Shown here: in pieces, positions 54,278 through 64,000 of the stretch
Numbering within the stretch: the first letter of the stretch is position 1
How the letters are laid out: each line of letters starts with the position of its first letter
Source: Ryuthela nishihirai
Taxonomy: Eukaryota; Arthropoda; Arachnida; Araneae; Heptathelidae
DNA: 64,000 nucleotides
Assembly (NCBI GenBank): GCA_038380435.1
Contig: JAWZYU010000025.1
Span: 52,088,691-52,152,690 of the forward strand
Direction of reading: 5' to 3'
Notes under the pieces: generated by a model
What the model saw: the letters and a program-made list of their open reading frames with translations, nothing else
What the model was told of the DNA's origin: nothing
Database searches by the model: none
Program-made: the position numbers and the translations under genes

Positions 54278-54328
54278 CTGTTTCAGGAGCTAGAAGAGAT
54301 ATGGAAAGAATGTGATAAGAAGAGCTGA
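54278..54328 (+). CDS. DUF4211 gene (QSER1/PRR12-like), last exon and stop
   Basis: The acceptor is CATGTTTTTAAAG. It reads LFQELEEIWKECDKKS and then TGA (54326-54328), in phase 0 with exon e. The result is a short amphipathic acidic helix that closes the protein, joined to WVNQ from the preceding exon. The 3' UTR should follow directly. AATAAA signals occur at 54933-54938 and 55717-55722, but I cannot say which is used. The short open frame at 54507-54695 is downstream of the stop and not needed to explain the gene. The exon is short, so its support comes from phase, splice site and the natural continuation of the helix. Confidence 0.85.
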   Translation: MFQELEEIWKECDKKS

Positions 54329-57300
54329 CATAGTCCTATTTTCAAGAAAGGGCTATTAGATTGTACAAGAAGCCAAACACAAGAATAATTATGTGTTTAT
54401 GGTAATGTTGGCATTGTATAACTGCCATAAATTCAACTCATTATTTCATACATCCAGCATTAATAAGTGAGCATGCATTTATCATCTTTCTTTTACTGAA
54501 CATACGTTGCGACATTACATCATATTTTATAGACTGTTAAATTTTGCTGCTGTTGGACACAATGGGAAATGTTTATCAGCACAGCCACAACCACGTCTTT
54601 GCCATCAGTGTAAGAAACATTGTGTAAAGTACCTGTATTTCTTCTTTCCAGCTCTTTTGTCCCCTCAGGTAATGTGCTCTTCATCTTTTGTGTAAGCATT
54701 AGTTCCTTTTTTTTTTGTGTACATATATGTTATTTTTAAATGCATTTTATGCATCAACTAACTGAGGATTTGGTATTGAGTAAATAATTCTTTTAAGATG
54801 AAAAAGAGAACCAGTTGTCCATTTCTTAACAGAAATATTTAAACTTTCAACTGTTTGTGTAAAAAGGGAGGTTTGAAATCTTTTTTTTTTTTCCATACAT
54901 GTATACTTAATTCTTTTAAAGCTATAGAGCATAATAAAATTTTGGATGTTGAACAAGTTAATGTTTAAGTATAAGTTTGGAGAATTGTACAGTTTAAAAC
55001 AATATTGCAAGAAAATGTATAGTAAAGAACATTATTACTTACAGTATCCAATTGCTTAATTGTCTACTTTTGTTTGTGAATAATATTTAAACTGTTGAGA
55101 GTTTTATTGAAAGTACCTATCTTATATCAGTAGAATAGTAGCTGTTTTATTTTAAAAAGTTGTTCTTAACAGTTTTAAGTGAACACTTTTCTGTTGTTAA
55201 ATATTTATTTAGCTGCTTTCACCAGCTTGCTGTACAGTTTAAAGAATTATATATGAAATAAGTAGTAGTCCATAGCATGCAAATTGGAAAGATGATGCTG
55301 TGCCATATTATCTTTATAAAAATTACTGATTTGAACTTGAAACAGTTGGATTTAAAATGGATATCAAAAATTACTTTCTCTTACATCATTGTTTCATGAA
55401 AACAACAACATTGTCTAATGACAATGAAAGGAGCTAATGTTTGCCATCAGTTAATTATTTTATTGGAGTTTGCATTCATGCTTGTCTACCTAGAAAAAAT
55501 TTAGACTTTTGTGATAAGTATTTTATGATTTGAATGAAATGGCAAAATTCCATTTAATTTTCATGGATGTGATCACTTTTACAAAAATCAGAATTTGTGA
55601 AACTTAAGAATAGCTCTGAAAATATGTGCTACTTGTAATTGATTTCCATTTACATTTCTTCAGGGAGTAATTTTACATCACTGTATTTTATATTTTTGTA
55701 ACATATTATTAGGTATAATAAATGTGTTTTATCATTGGTTCAGATTGTGGCTAAATGTAATATTGTCATTCCAAAAAAGAACAAAGAGTATTTGGAAAAC
55801 TTTCTGTTGTAATGATCATATGAAATTCCAAAGTTATTAAAGGAAACCTTTTTATGAATACACAAAAATGAAATTTAACATATAATTATGTTGAGCAGTG
55901 TAACATAGTGTCTCAAATATGTTTTCTTTAATTTAAATTAAATCCACTAGTTATTTTTGCTTGCAATATTGATACATAGCAAACTAAAAGTCTTTTAGTT
56001 CAGAGGTTTTAATGGATGTGACCTATGGGTGGGATCTGAACCATGAAACTGGTTTTTCTGACCCACCAGTTGAATATAGATAGGTATTAATATTATAGCC
56101 TGGTTAGGAATTAACACTGAATATAAAGAAACTTATGTGTGCTAAATATAAAATGATGTTTAAATCATACTAAAATACCATGATCTTATCATTTCTTATA
56201 TTTTTATGCATTTTTGTGGAATGAAAAAGTGGAATCTAGACTAGAGATTCTCTTAGAAGGAACAAAAAATTACACTTAAAAAAAAACATACAAATTGATA
56301 CAGAGGGAATAATTTTTCTTTAAAGCCCTTCATTAGATGAGAAAACCATATTGTAATGTTTCTAAACTATTCTCAGCCTGAAATGGTTTTTTACATTCTT
56401 GTTTTTACCTTTTTTTTGTGTTTAGTTTTGAATAAAATTATGGATTTGTGCAGTAGTGAAAAAGAAAATGTTTATTTATTTGTAGGTGTGCTGTTTGTTG
56501 CTCTAAGAGAGGAGAAAATGGAAAAGATAAAATTTTGTTGTGAAGGTGTATCACTGTACTTCATGTACACCATACTTTGAAACATACCATACACAAGAGA
56601 CTACCATCAAATTTTTATGGCTCCTTGTTTTTTATTAAATATGCATAAATGTTTTACATTGTATTTCAGTACAGTTATTCTTATTCATTAAAATATAAGA
56701 ATTTTCTAACATAACTTTTTTCAGTCATAGTAACAAAAAAAAAAATGCATCATAAAAGCATCCAAAAAATTTTTTGGCCAAAAGACATAATCTGTTGGAC
56801 CAAAGGTTTGAAATATGCAATAAAAAATATTTTTAAAAGAAATCAGAAAAAACTTGACATGAAAGTTGTTAACTGCAGTAGATTTGCAATGTTTTTTGAT
56901 CCATATTAATAATAAAATTCATTTAATGATAATTATTGATATTAAAAGGCAGACACACATATGTAATAACATTAGACATAATCAAGTAAGTGCAACAGGA
57001 AAAGTTTCGTGCACCTCTGATCTAGACAGTTGTTAAGCATTTGTGTTGCATTCATTAGTGAAAAATGGCTGACCATCCCAGTTCTAGTTCGCTTGAATTA
57101 AGATATAATTGCATTCTCAATATGCTTTTTTGTCTGATACATATATATCTGTTTGCAAATTCCATGGTACAACTGAAACTGTTTTTTTAAATTACTTTCA
57201 TAATATTAGTAATTTTGATAGGTTATTTGTTATTATAGTAAAAGTTTATTACAATGAGGTTAAAGGGACTATGAAAAAAGGTCTGCTCTAAAAGAATCTT

Positions 57301-57388
57301 GCTATAGAGGAGTACTTGATTTTTACATGTGTTGATAAAAACATGAAACAGTTTAATAAATCATAGAATTATATATCACCCAGTCAGA
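54329..57388 (+). other. 3' UTR and downstream region, no gene seen
   Basis: Long A+T-rich sequence after the stop. Several AATAAA words could serve as poly(A) signals. No repeat of a named type before the SINE at 57389. TTTCAGTCATAGTAACAAAA near 56722 recurs near 58984. Confidence 0.5.
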
Positions 57389-57765
57389 GGTGGGGTGGTG
57401 GTGGCTCAGTCAGTAGCGTGCCAGGCTCGTAATCTGTAGTTCCCAGGTTCGAGTCCCAGCTGAGTCAGCATTGAGGTTTATCTCCACAAAACTCCCTGCC
57501 CTGCCCATAGTCAGTAGGGGACACCGATGGGCTTGGAAAGGCCGCTGTCCATCAGATGGGACGTGCGGGAACCCCATGTGCGGGAGAGCCATACCCTGTG
57601 CACGTTAAAGAACACGCTGGATGGCCTTGGCAGGAGGCTACCATCTGTCTCCCAACAGCTGTTCCAGTGGGTCCCCTCCCCCAACCTTCTCTGAGCCTTC
57701 GGGGTCCTTGTGGCCTGGCTATTTAGCCCATGGTGTGCAAAAAAGTGCTCAGAGATAAAACAACC
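57389..57765 (+). mobile_element. SINE family A, full length with 12-bp duplication
   Basis: CACCCAGTCAGA at 57377-57388 and 57766-57777 flank it exactly. The head has GGTGGCTCAGTCAGTAGCG, CTCGTAATCTGTAG and GGTTCGAGTCCCAGC. The body is close to the 29751 and 11081 copies. Well preserved, so probably recent. Confidence 0.95.
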
Positions 57766-57944
57766 CACCCAGTCAGAAGCTTTGGAATTAAACAAACTAG
57801 CAAAAAACAGTCATTTATATATAACAGTAAGCTGCAGTGCATTGGTTTCAGTCACACCAAACTCACAGCTGTGAAACATGAGCATCCATTAACAGTTTGC
57901 GAAAAATCTGTTGATTTATTCATCCTATTAATGTAAAAATTATC

Positions 57945-58218
57945 TCTGCTAACCCCCACCCTGCCTTTGGTCAGAAAGGGGACACTGGAAAGGCTGCTGT
58001 CTGCCAGACGGGATGTTAAGCTGTAGCCCCATGTGCAGTACCCTGTACACATTAAAGAAGCATGCTGGATAGCCTTGACAGGAGGTTACTATCTGTCTTC
58101 TAAAAACTTTCTAATGAACCCTCTTCCCTCAACCTTCTGTGAGCCCTTAGGGTCTTTGTGATCTGGTCATTTAGACCATTGTGTGCAAACAAAAGTCTGC
58201 TTAGAGGTGAAACAATCC
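57945..58218 (+). mobile_element. SINE family A, head lost
   Basis: ACCCTGCCTTTGGTCAG, GGAAAGGCTGCTGTCTGCC, CACATTAAAGAAGCATGCTG and TTAGAGGTGAAACAATCC follow family A order with more change than the copy just upstream. A small deletion lies near the GATGGGCTT word. Confidence 0.8.
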
Positions 58219-58219
58219 A

Positions 58220-58760
58220 ACCCAAAGTTAATGTAAATTTTTAAATAATTCAGTGAAGTTAGCATGGCCATTTCAGTGAACTGTTTATATGGTGGGTGTA
58301 TTTTCTACATAATGTAAATATTTCAGAACGAAAAGCATTTTGAATATAATTGCCTGAACAATTAATTCATTAATGGAAAAAGAATTTTGCTTCACGATTT
58401 GTGTAAATGCATTTGATTCAGCAAATAAATAGGATTTGGATGGCTCTACATTTAATTTTATACTGACCTTAAGCTTTTTTTTTATTTTTTTTTTCTATTC
58501 AAATAATTATTTTTATACATTATATATTGAAACATTTGGTTCTGAGGACATAATTGTGTTCAGACCAGAAAGCACTGCAGTAAACTGAAGCTTATGAGAA
58601 CACTATTTACAGTAGCTTAAATGTGAAGAAACTTTTGTCTCAAAACATTTTCTTCATTAATATGACAATGTTATGTTTTATAATCTTATGTATCTTTTTC
58701 AGTTTTTTTGTAAGAGTTACTGCAATATCTCTGCCAAGGAAGTTTTACATCTAGTTTATG
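58220..58760. other. A+T-rich stretch, nothing recognised
   Basis: No feature recognised between the two family A copies. It contains a long T run near 58478-58490. Confidence 0.35.
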
Positions 58761-58765
58761 CTGAT

Positions 58766-59810
58766 GGGCTGCTTTGCCTCTGAGCGGCACTTTTTTTACC
58801 CACAATGGGCTAAATGGCCAGATCACAGGGAACCCATTGGACAACTGTTGGAAGACAGATGGTAGCCTCTTATCAAGGCCATCAGCATGTTCTTTAATGT
58901 TCACAAGGTATGGTTCTCCTGCACACAGGGCCATGGCTTAACATTCATCCAATGGATAATGATAAAAAAAAACCATAATCTTTTTCAGTCATAGTAACAA
59001 AACCATCATCCAATTGAATGGATGATAGGCTTTCCAAGCCCATTGGTGTCTCCTACTGGCCAAGGGCAAGGTGGCCAGTTTTGCAGTGATAAATCTCAAT
59101 GCTGGTCCAGCTGGAACTCAAACCTAGGAAATGCAGAACACTGGTCTGCATGAAAATCCTTCCTCGAAAGAAAAAAATGGGTGTACTTTATAGATTTGAG
59201 GGTGCTGAACCCAAATCTGTCATCCAAATGTTTATATTAGGCACTATTTTTGTGGGAGGGCATATAGAGTATTAGGATGTAATATGTCTCTAAAGCTGCA
59301 TTTCTTACATTCTCACCTGATTTTTTTTTCCACAAGTGATGGGAGCAGTCTTGGATGAGTATGGAGAAAGGTTTCATCAAGACATATTCAAAATCGGAAA
59401 ACAGTTTAGTGGCAAATGGAATGAGAGTATGTTGGCAGACTACTGTTGGGCCCTGCAACAAGAGGCTCCAGAGATAAAATATAAGCAATAGAAGACAACA
59501 AAATAATTTTTTGTGTAAATATTTACATGTATCAGGATTTATTAGTGTCAGCTTTAATTTTTTATAATGTAAATAAATATTTGATAAAATATATTTATCT
59601 CCTCTGAGTAAAATAGTGTTTTTTTTTTTAATTAAACCCATTTCTCTAGAAAACTGTAGGTGATAGAACAAATCAGCTCTCAGGTCCAGATTCAACACCT
59701 TCGAAAACATGAAAATCAGACAAAATTTTGTAAGGGAGGGAAAAAAAGTTTTTTTTGCAGACCAGTGTTATGAGCCTAGCATGCTACTGACTGAACATCC
59801 CCACCTCTGT
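58766..59810 (-). mobile_element. SINE family A, split by a Tc1/mariner-type MITE
   Basis: The reversed SINE runs GCTTTGCCTCTGAGCGGCAC to AAACCTAGGAAATGCAG (58766-59138). After the insert at 59139-59767 it resumes with TATGAGCCTAGCATGCTAC and ACATCCCCACCTC, the complement of the tRNA-like head. A further stretch of about 60 bases near 58955-59020, holding TTTCAGTCATAGTAACAAAA and CATCATCCAATTGAATGG, is also foreign to the family. Confidence 0.8.
59139..59767. mobile_element. Tc1/mariner-type MITE inside SINE A
   Basis: Ends are CACTGGTCTGCA and TGCAGACCAGTG. Further in, a weaker match (GGGTGCTGAACCCAAATCTG on the left against GGTGTTGAATCTGGACCTGA from the right, read on the opposite strand) shows longer decayed arms. 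The flanking bases are TA-like but altered on the left. An open minus frame (59237-59710) lies within it. I do not recognise it as transposase; it is probably chance or remnant. Confidence 0.7.
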
Positions 59811-59814
59811 TTAT

Positions 59815-62800
59815 TGTGATGATCAGATATACTTTTAATATTAGAGAACTGTGATAGATATTTTTATCTGATTAAGATAATTCTGAGTTTCATATAGGAG
59901 GATTACTTATATTTGGATGGAGAACCAATGATTACCCCCTAAGCGAGCAATTTTTTTTTTGTTTTGTTTTGAGGAGGAATTTAAATTATTCCCTGCTCCA
60001 AGCTTTAACCCCTTACCATAGCCATAATGACCCATAACAATTGAAATGTGAAATGACTAGTCGAAATAATGCTATTCTTTTGTCTTTACTACCCTATACC
60101 CTTTTTTGAGCCATCTAGGTGTTAAAGGGTTATGGCATAATTGTGAGGTTGTTTGCACAAAATAAATCTAAAGTAAGTTTTTTACTTCTTTGAAGAAGCC
60201 ACTGAAGTGCAGTTTTATTCAGTTCTTGCTGATTAGCTGTTCTGAAACATTTGCAATCACTCAACATGCTTTTGTTTTTCTTATAAAAGGATCAATTTGT
60301 GCTCTGTTTCAGAATTGTTGATATGGGTGATAACTTAGGTTGCATTTCTTATACACATCAACTATTTTTAATGCCTTATAATATTGACATCTTAAACACC
60401 CCATGAAGAACCATTTTCTTTATTTCCACATTTTGCAATTATACACCTAATAAAAAATGCTTTTGGTAAACTTGAAGTGCAAGGTGACTGCACTTTACTC
60501 TCAAATGCAGAATTCAAGGTTGACAGTGTAGTAACTCAGCAGCATTCCTAGACACACAGTAAGAGCAGGAAGCAAATAGACCAAACTATGACCCAAAAGT
60601 GGTACAAGCAGATTGCCTGTTTGCTTGTAATACACTTTAAAACATTCATTCAAATCTTTTTTATGATTGAAATAAAAGAGAAGTTTTTAACAAACTCTAG
60701 TACTAACTATATAAAAAAAAACTGGTGAGCAAATTTATCCTTAAATTTAGCTCATTATACAGAAATTAAATAACACATTAAGCATGTAAAGAGTTTTTAG
60801 TACCTTTAAAAATATACTGTTTGAATGCATTTCTTGTATCTCATTATAATGGACTTTTACTATATTTTTTCCATTGCAATTAAACAGGTAAAGTTAACAA
60901 TTTTCTCAGTTAAACTATTGCATCATTTTTTTTTTGTAAGAAAATATCACCAATTAATGAAAAATAAATGATAAATTAAAACTGGTAATATTATGAGAGT
61001 TTGGTTCTCAGTAGAGTTGTGTACCAAATGTATCTTTTAACTTAGTTGTTCTGGTCACGTACTGTGCAGAATGCATCTTTTATAATGCTTTTCCTTTTTT
61101 ATCTGAAATCTTTTTGGCATTAATTCTTTTTATTATAAACTTGTGTTCTGTAAAATTTTGCTCTTTAGTTTTCCCTTGTTGCTTTCAAAAATATGTTAGA
61201 TAGAAGGAAAAAAAAATATTACTAGGTCCAGTTAAATATATCATTCTTTAGTACAAAGAAAATAATTATTGCAGGTAGTTTAAAGGCATCTTTAAACAAT
61301 GAGTAAAAACATGTCAGAATCGGTGCTATTCAGTACACTGTATATTGAGTGTAACAAATATTCTCAGACATGTGATTCACATAACATTGTGAGCAGTCAA
61401 GCTTTATTTCTTGATAAATGGCCTACAGTAAATTCTGCATTATGTGTTATGAATGTTTACTTCAGTCTGTCATATAAGTAGTCTGTAAATGCAAAACTTA
61501 ATTTCAATATACACCAGTGATATATTATTCTTACTTTGTAGTTTGGTAAAGTCTTGCACAAATTTTTAAATTTTAAATTATTTGTTATTACTAAAACTGT
61601 ATTTATACACTTCACACTTGTAAAAGCATTCTGTTGCATGAATATTTTTAACATTAACACTTTTAAGATTAAGAACTCTCAAATATAAATTACACAAGAT
61701 TACATTAAGTTATTTAAAATTTTCTCAACTAGTTACACTGTTGCATCAATTTTTTTGCAGAAAAATTAATTACTGAATGAAAAAGCAAATAATGCAAGAG
61801 GTGTCTGTTGTGGCAACCGAATCCATTAGCTATTATCAGTGATGGACTATATATATTTCCTTGCTCATTATTCAAGTTATATTTTATGTCATTTAAAAAT
61901 TTCACAGTGTAAAAATTCTGAAATTGGTTCTAAAATTTATATATCAAAGTAATATGGATTCTCAATTGGAAAAAAATGATCTATGTAATAAAAGTAATGG
62001 GATTGTTTCCCTTTTAGTAGTTTGTATATATGCAACATACTTTATATTGTCATTAGGGTGTTTGAATTCAAAACGATAGAAACTTCTTACCAGCTATGTT
62101 AATAATCATCAATAAGAAAGTCATCAAGTGTTTAGATCCTGTGTTCTGGATTGTCAGTAATTTTTATCAAGTCAAATTTCTAAAATATCAGATTCCATTA
62201 GTAAAATTAATAGATTTGACTGTCAGTTAAAATCAAATGAAGTTGAAATGGTATAAAATCCGATTATGTTTATTAATGATATTTATGTTTAATTTTATTA
62301 GTAAGTAGTATATTGCACATGGACAAATCCCCTTAATGGCAGAACTAATGCATAATAATCCAAACATTGTCAAATGGTATTCGGGGTGGGTGGGAAAGTT
62401 TAAATATAAAATATGCAATTTGAGATTAAAGTGCTTTTTCTTTCTTGCTGATTACAATTTTACCTACAAAAATTGAAAAAAATCATACTAATATTTAGAA
62501 AAACATTGTTTTTTCTTTTTGGATATGATGGAAATAAAAAAAATAAACTGTCTTATGAAAATAATGAAACTGAAAAGAATTCTATAATATTTTTACTTAT
62601 TTTTGCTTTATTGGTTCAGATTGGAATTGAAATTGATTCATTGAAATATTTTCTATATCTTACAGGGCATTGTTCTCAGGACCATTATATTTTTCTTAAT
62701 CTGTCTGAACACTGTTCACTATACAGACATTTAAGACTGTGAAATGTTTTCAGTTGCTTACACAAATTTTTTCTTCCTCCTCCTCCTGCTACTTTTGCAC

Positions 62801-64000
62801 ACAAACTAAAAAACCAGAAGAAATATAAGTAAGTTATTATTAATTGAATTAGCCAATACTTTAATAATATAACTTTTAATTTTATAGTGAAATATAAATG
62901 AAATACATAATGCAATTTATTCTTGAAGGAGATGATAATCAGCTGGAATTAAGCACCTTATATGATGAAATTCCACAGAACACTAAGGCTTTATATATCA
63001 TAAATATTCATTGGTACTTATTTCAAAAGTTTAATAAATGATAAACTTGTTTTAGAAGAAAAAATGTGTAAAAATAGCTGATGATGCAAGGTTCATTAGA
63101 ATCAGTTTTGGATGCATTAAATGAAGAATGTTATCATTTACATTGACAAGAAAAGGGTTATACAAATAGTTGCTATCACGGGGCACAGCATATGTCACGT
63201 GTTAGGTTTGTCAGATGTAGCTTCTAAGAAGGATGAGCTATGGTCTTTGCGTGCATATCATTAGGAAGATGGCACCCTATGCAGTTTTATTTTAAATATT
63301 AAGTAAGATTGGCTACTTGGAAACTTTAAATATTATTTTTCATGCGCATTTATAATAGGAATTTCATCATTACAACAAAAGGATTGATTGATCATATAGA
63401 TTAATATTTTTGTATGATAGTTTAAAAGTAAATTTATTGAAATGATAAAACATTTGGAATAATTCTAAAAACTATTGAGGGAATTATTTCTTGAACAGTT
63501 CTTGAAATTAGGCATGTACCCAGGATTAAGTTTCTGGGTGGGGGTCTGAGATAAATCTAAACTAAAATATTACACCAGACAGGAAAGGTTAAAATGATAT
63601 TATTCTATATGGAATAAAATTTTATAGTGGTGCTTTTCTTTATCTACTTTTAGTGTAGGGCATATAATATGACGCTAAAATGAAAAACATGCAACAGCAC
63701 CTGTTTTGGTTTTCAAAGCAGGTAGACAAGTTTGAGATTTCATATAAGAAGACTGGATTATAAGGCTGGGGGAGGGTACATCCCTGCTTATCACAGTCAT
63801 CAACAATAAACCTTTAGCATTATTTCAAATTGTGTTTGTTATTTTTACTCATCTTTCAAACTATTGTGTAGAAAAAAAATTATATCAACGAATCATATTG
63901 CAGTAATAGCAAAATTCTTATCATACACTTGTATGTATGGAGAATATTATTAACCCTTCTTTGTGTAGGCTGGGATATGCCACCTTCTCTGTGTAGTGAA
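59815..64000. other. A+T-rich region, nothing recognised
   Basis: No open frame with family resemblance, no SINE or LINE signature, no tandem array. A CT-rich tract (TTCTTCCTCCTCCTCCTGC near 62770) and several AT palindromes are the only visible structure. It is either intergenic sequence or intron of a neighbouring gene. Confidence 0.4.

Noticed and set aside
54507..54695. 62-residue frame with several Cys and His after the gene's stop
   Set aside because: It has CHQCKKHC-like words but is too short, has no family match I can name, and lies in the expected 3' UTR.
59237..59710. 157-residue minus-strand frame
   Set aside because: It lies within the MITE at 59139-59767, shows no transposase motif and has a biased composition. 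Not called.
1..64000. CRISPR arrays, operons, bacterial promoters or terminators
   Set aside because: None were seen. The tandem repeats have no regular unique spacers, and the gene structure is eukaryotic.

Overview
The window looks like A+T-rich animal nuclear DNA, most likely from an invertebrate. The evidence is spliced exons with GT-AG borders, introns of several kilobases to about 17 kb, tRNA-derived SINEs, LINEs, a Penelope-like element, Tc1/mariner, hAT, pogo-like and piggyBac-like DNA elements, and no bacterial-type gene organisation. The species cannot be fixed from sequence alone. A chelicerate or other non-dipteran invertebrate would fit, but that is only inference.

One host gene runs through the window on the + strand. 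Six exons (5172-5296, 18591-18715, 26933-27096, 27862-28059, 45492-45578, 54278-54328) join with matching phases into about 249 residues ending at a TGA stop at 54326-54328. The protein resembles the C-terminal DUF4211 region of the QSER1/PRR12 family. It has a PEPPEPP segment, a helical block, two CxxC pairs, the segment YGQPYDWTTL, a HHQKY segment and a short acidic tail. The bulk of the gene must lie 5' of the window, so the introns seen here are introns of its 3' half. After the stop codon I see 3'-UTR-like A+T-rich sequence and no further convincing gene.

The rest is mostly mobile DNA inside the introns. There are three tRNA-derived SINE families, here called A (tRNA-Met-like head, about 370-390 bp), B (about 200 bp, ends in a palindromic AAGCAGCTGCTT tail) and C (often in fold-back form). 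Several copies have 10-12 bp target duplications. There is one 2.1-kb LINE with a broken reverse transcriptase, two more fragments of the same LINE, and an endonuclease fragment of another. A Penelope-like element at about 33115-35330 is split by a LINE (11-bp duplication) and a hAT MITE (8-bp duplication), and it carries a hammerhead-ribozyme-like motif. Four copies of a long-inverted-repeat Tc1/mariner-type MITE occur. One of them (38627-42908) holds two whole Tc1-like transposons, and the second of these holds a TG...CA insertion that looks like a solo LTR. Further Tc1, mariner, piggyBac-like and pogo-like relics are present.

The less expected signals are: (i) fold-back tRNA-like elements, one with a retroposon-type 12-bp duplication; (ii) hammerhead-like motifs at Penelope-type termini; (iii) a composite repeat made of an A block, a tandem minisatellite with roughly 110-155 bp units and a palindromic core, found at several places; (iv) nested insertions that give a relative time order; and (v) a possible 18-nt in-frame microexon in the DUF4211 gene.
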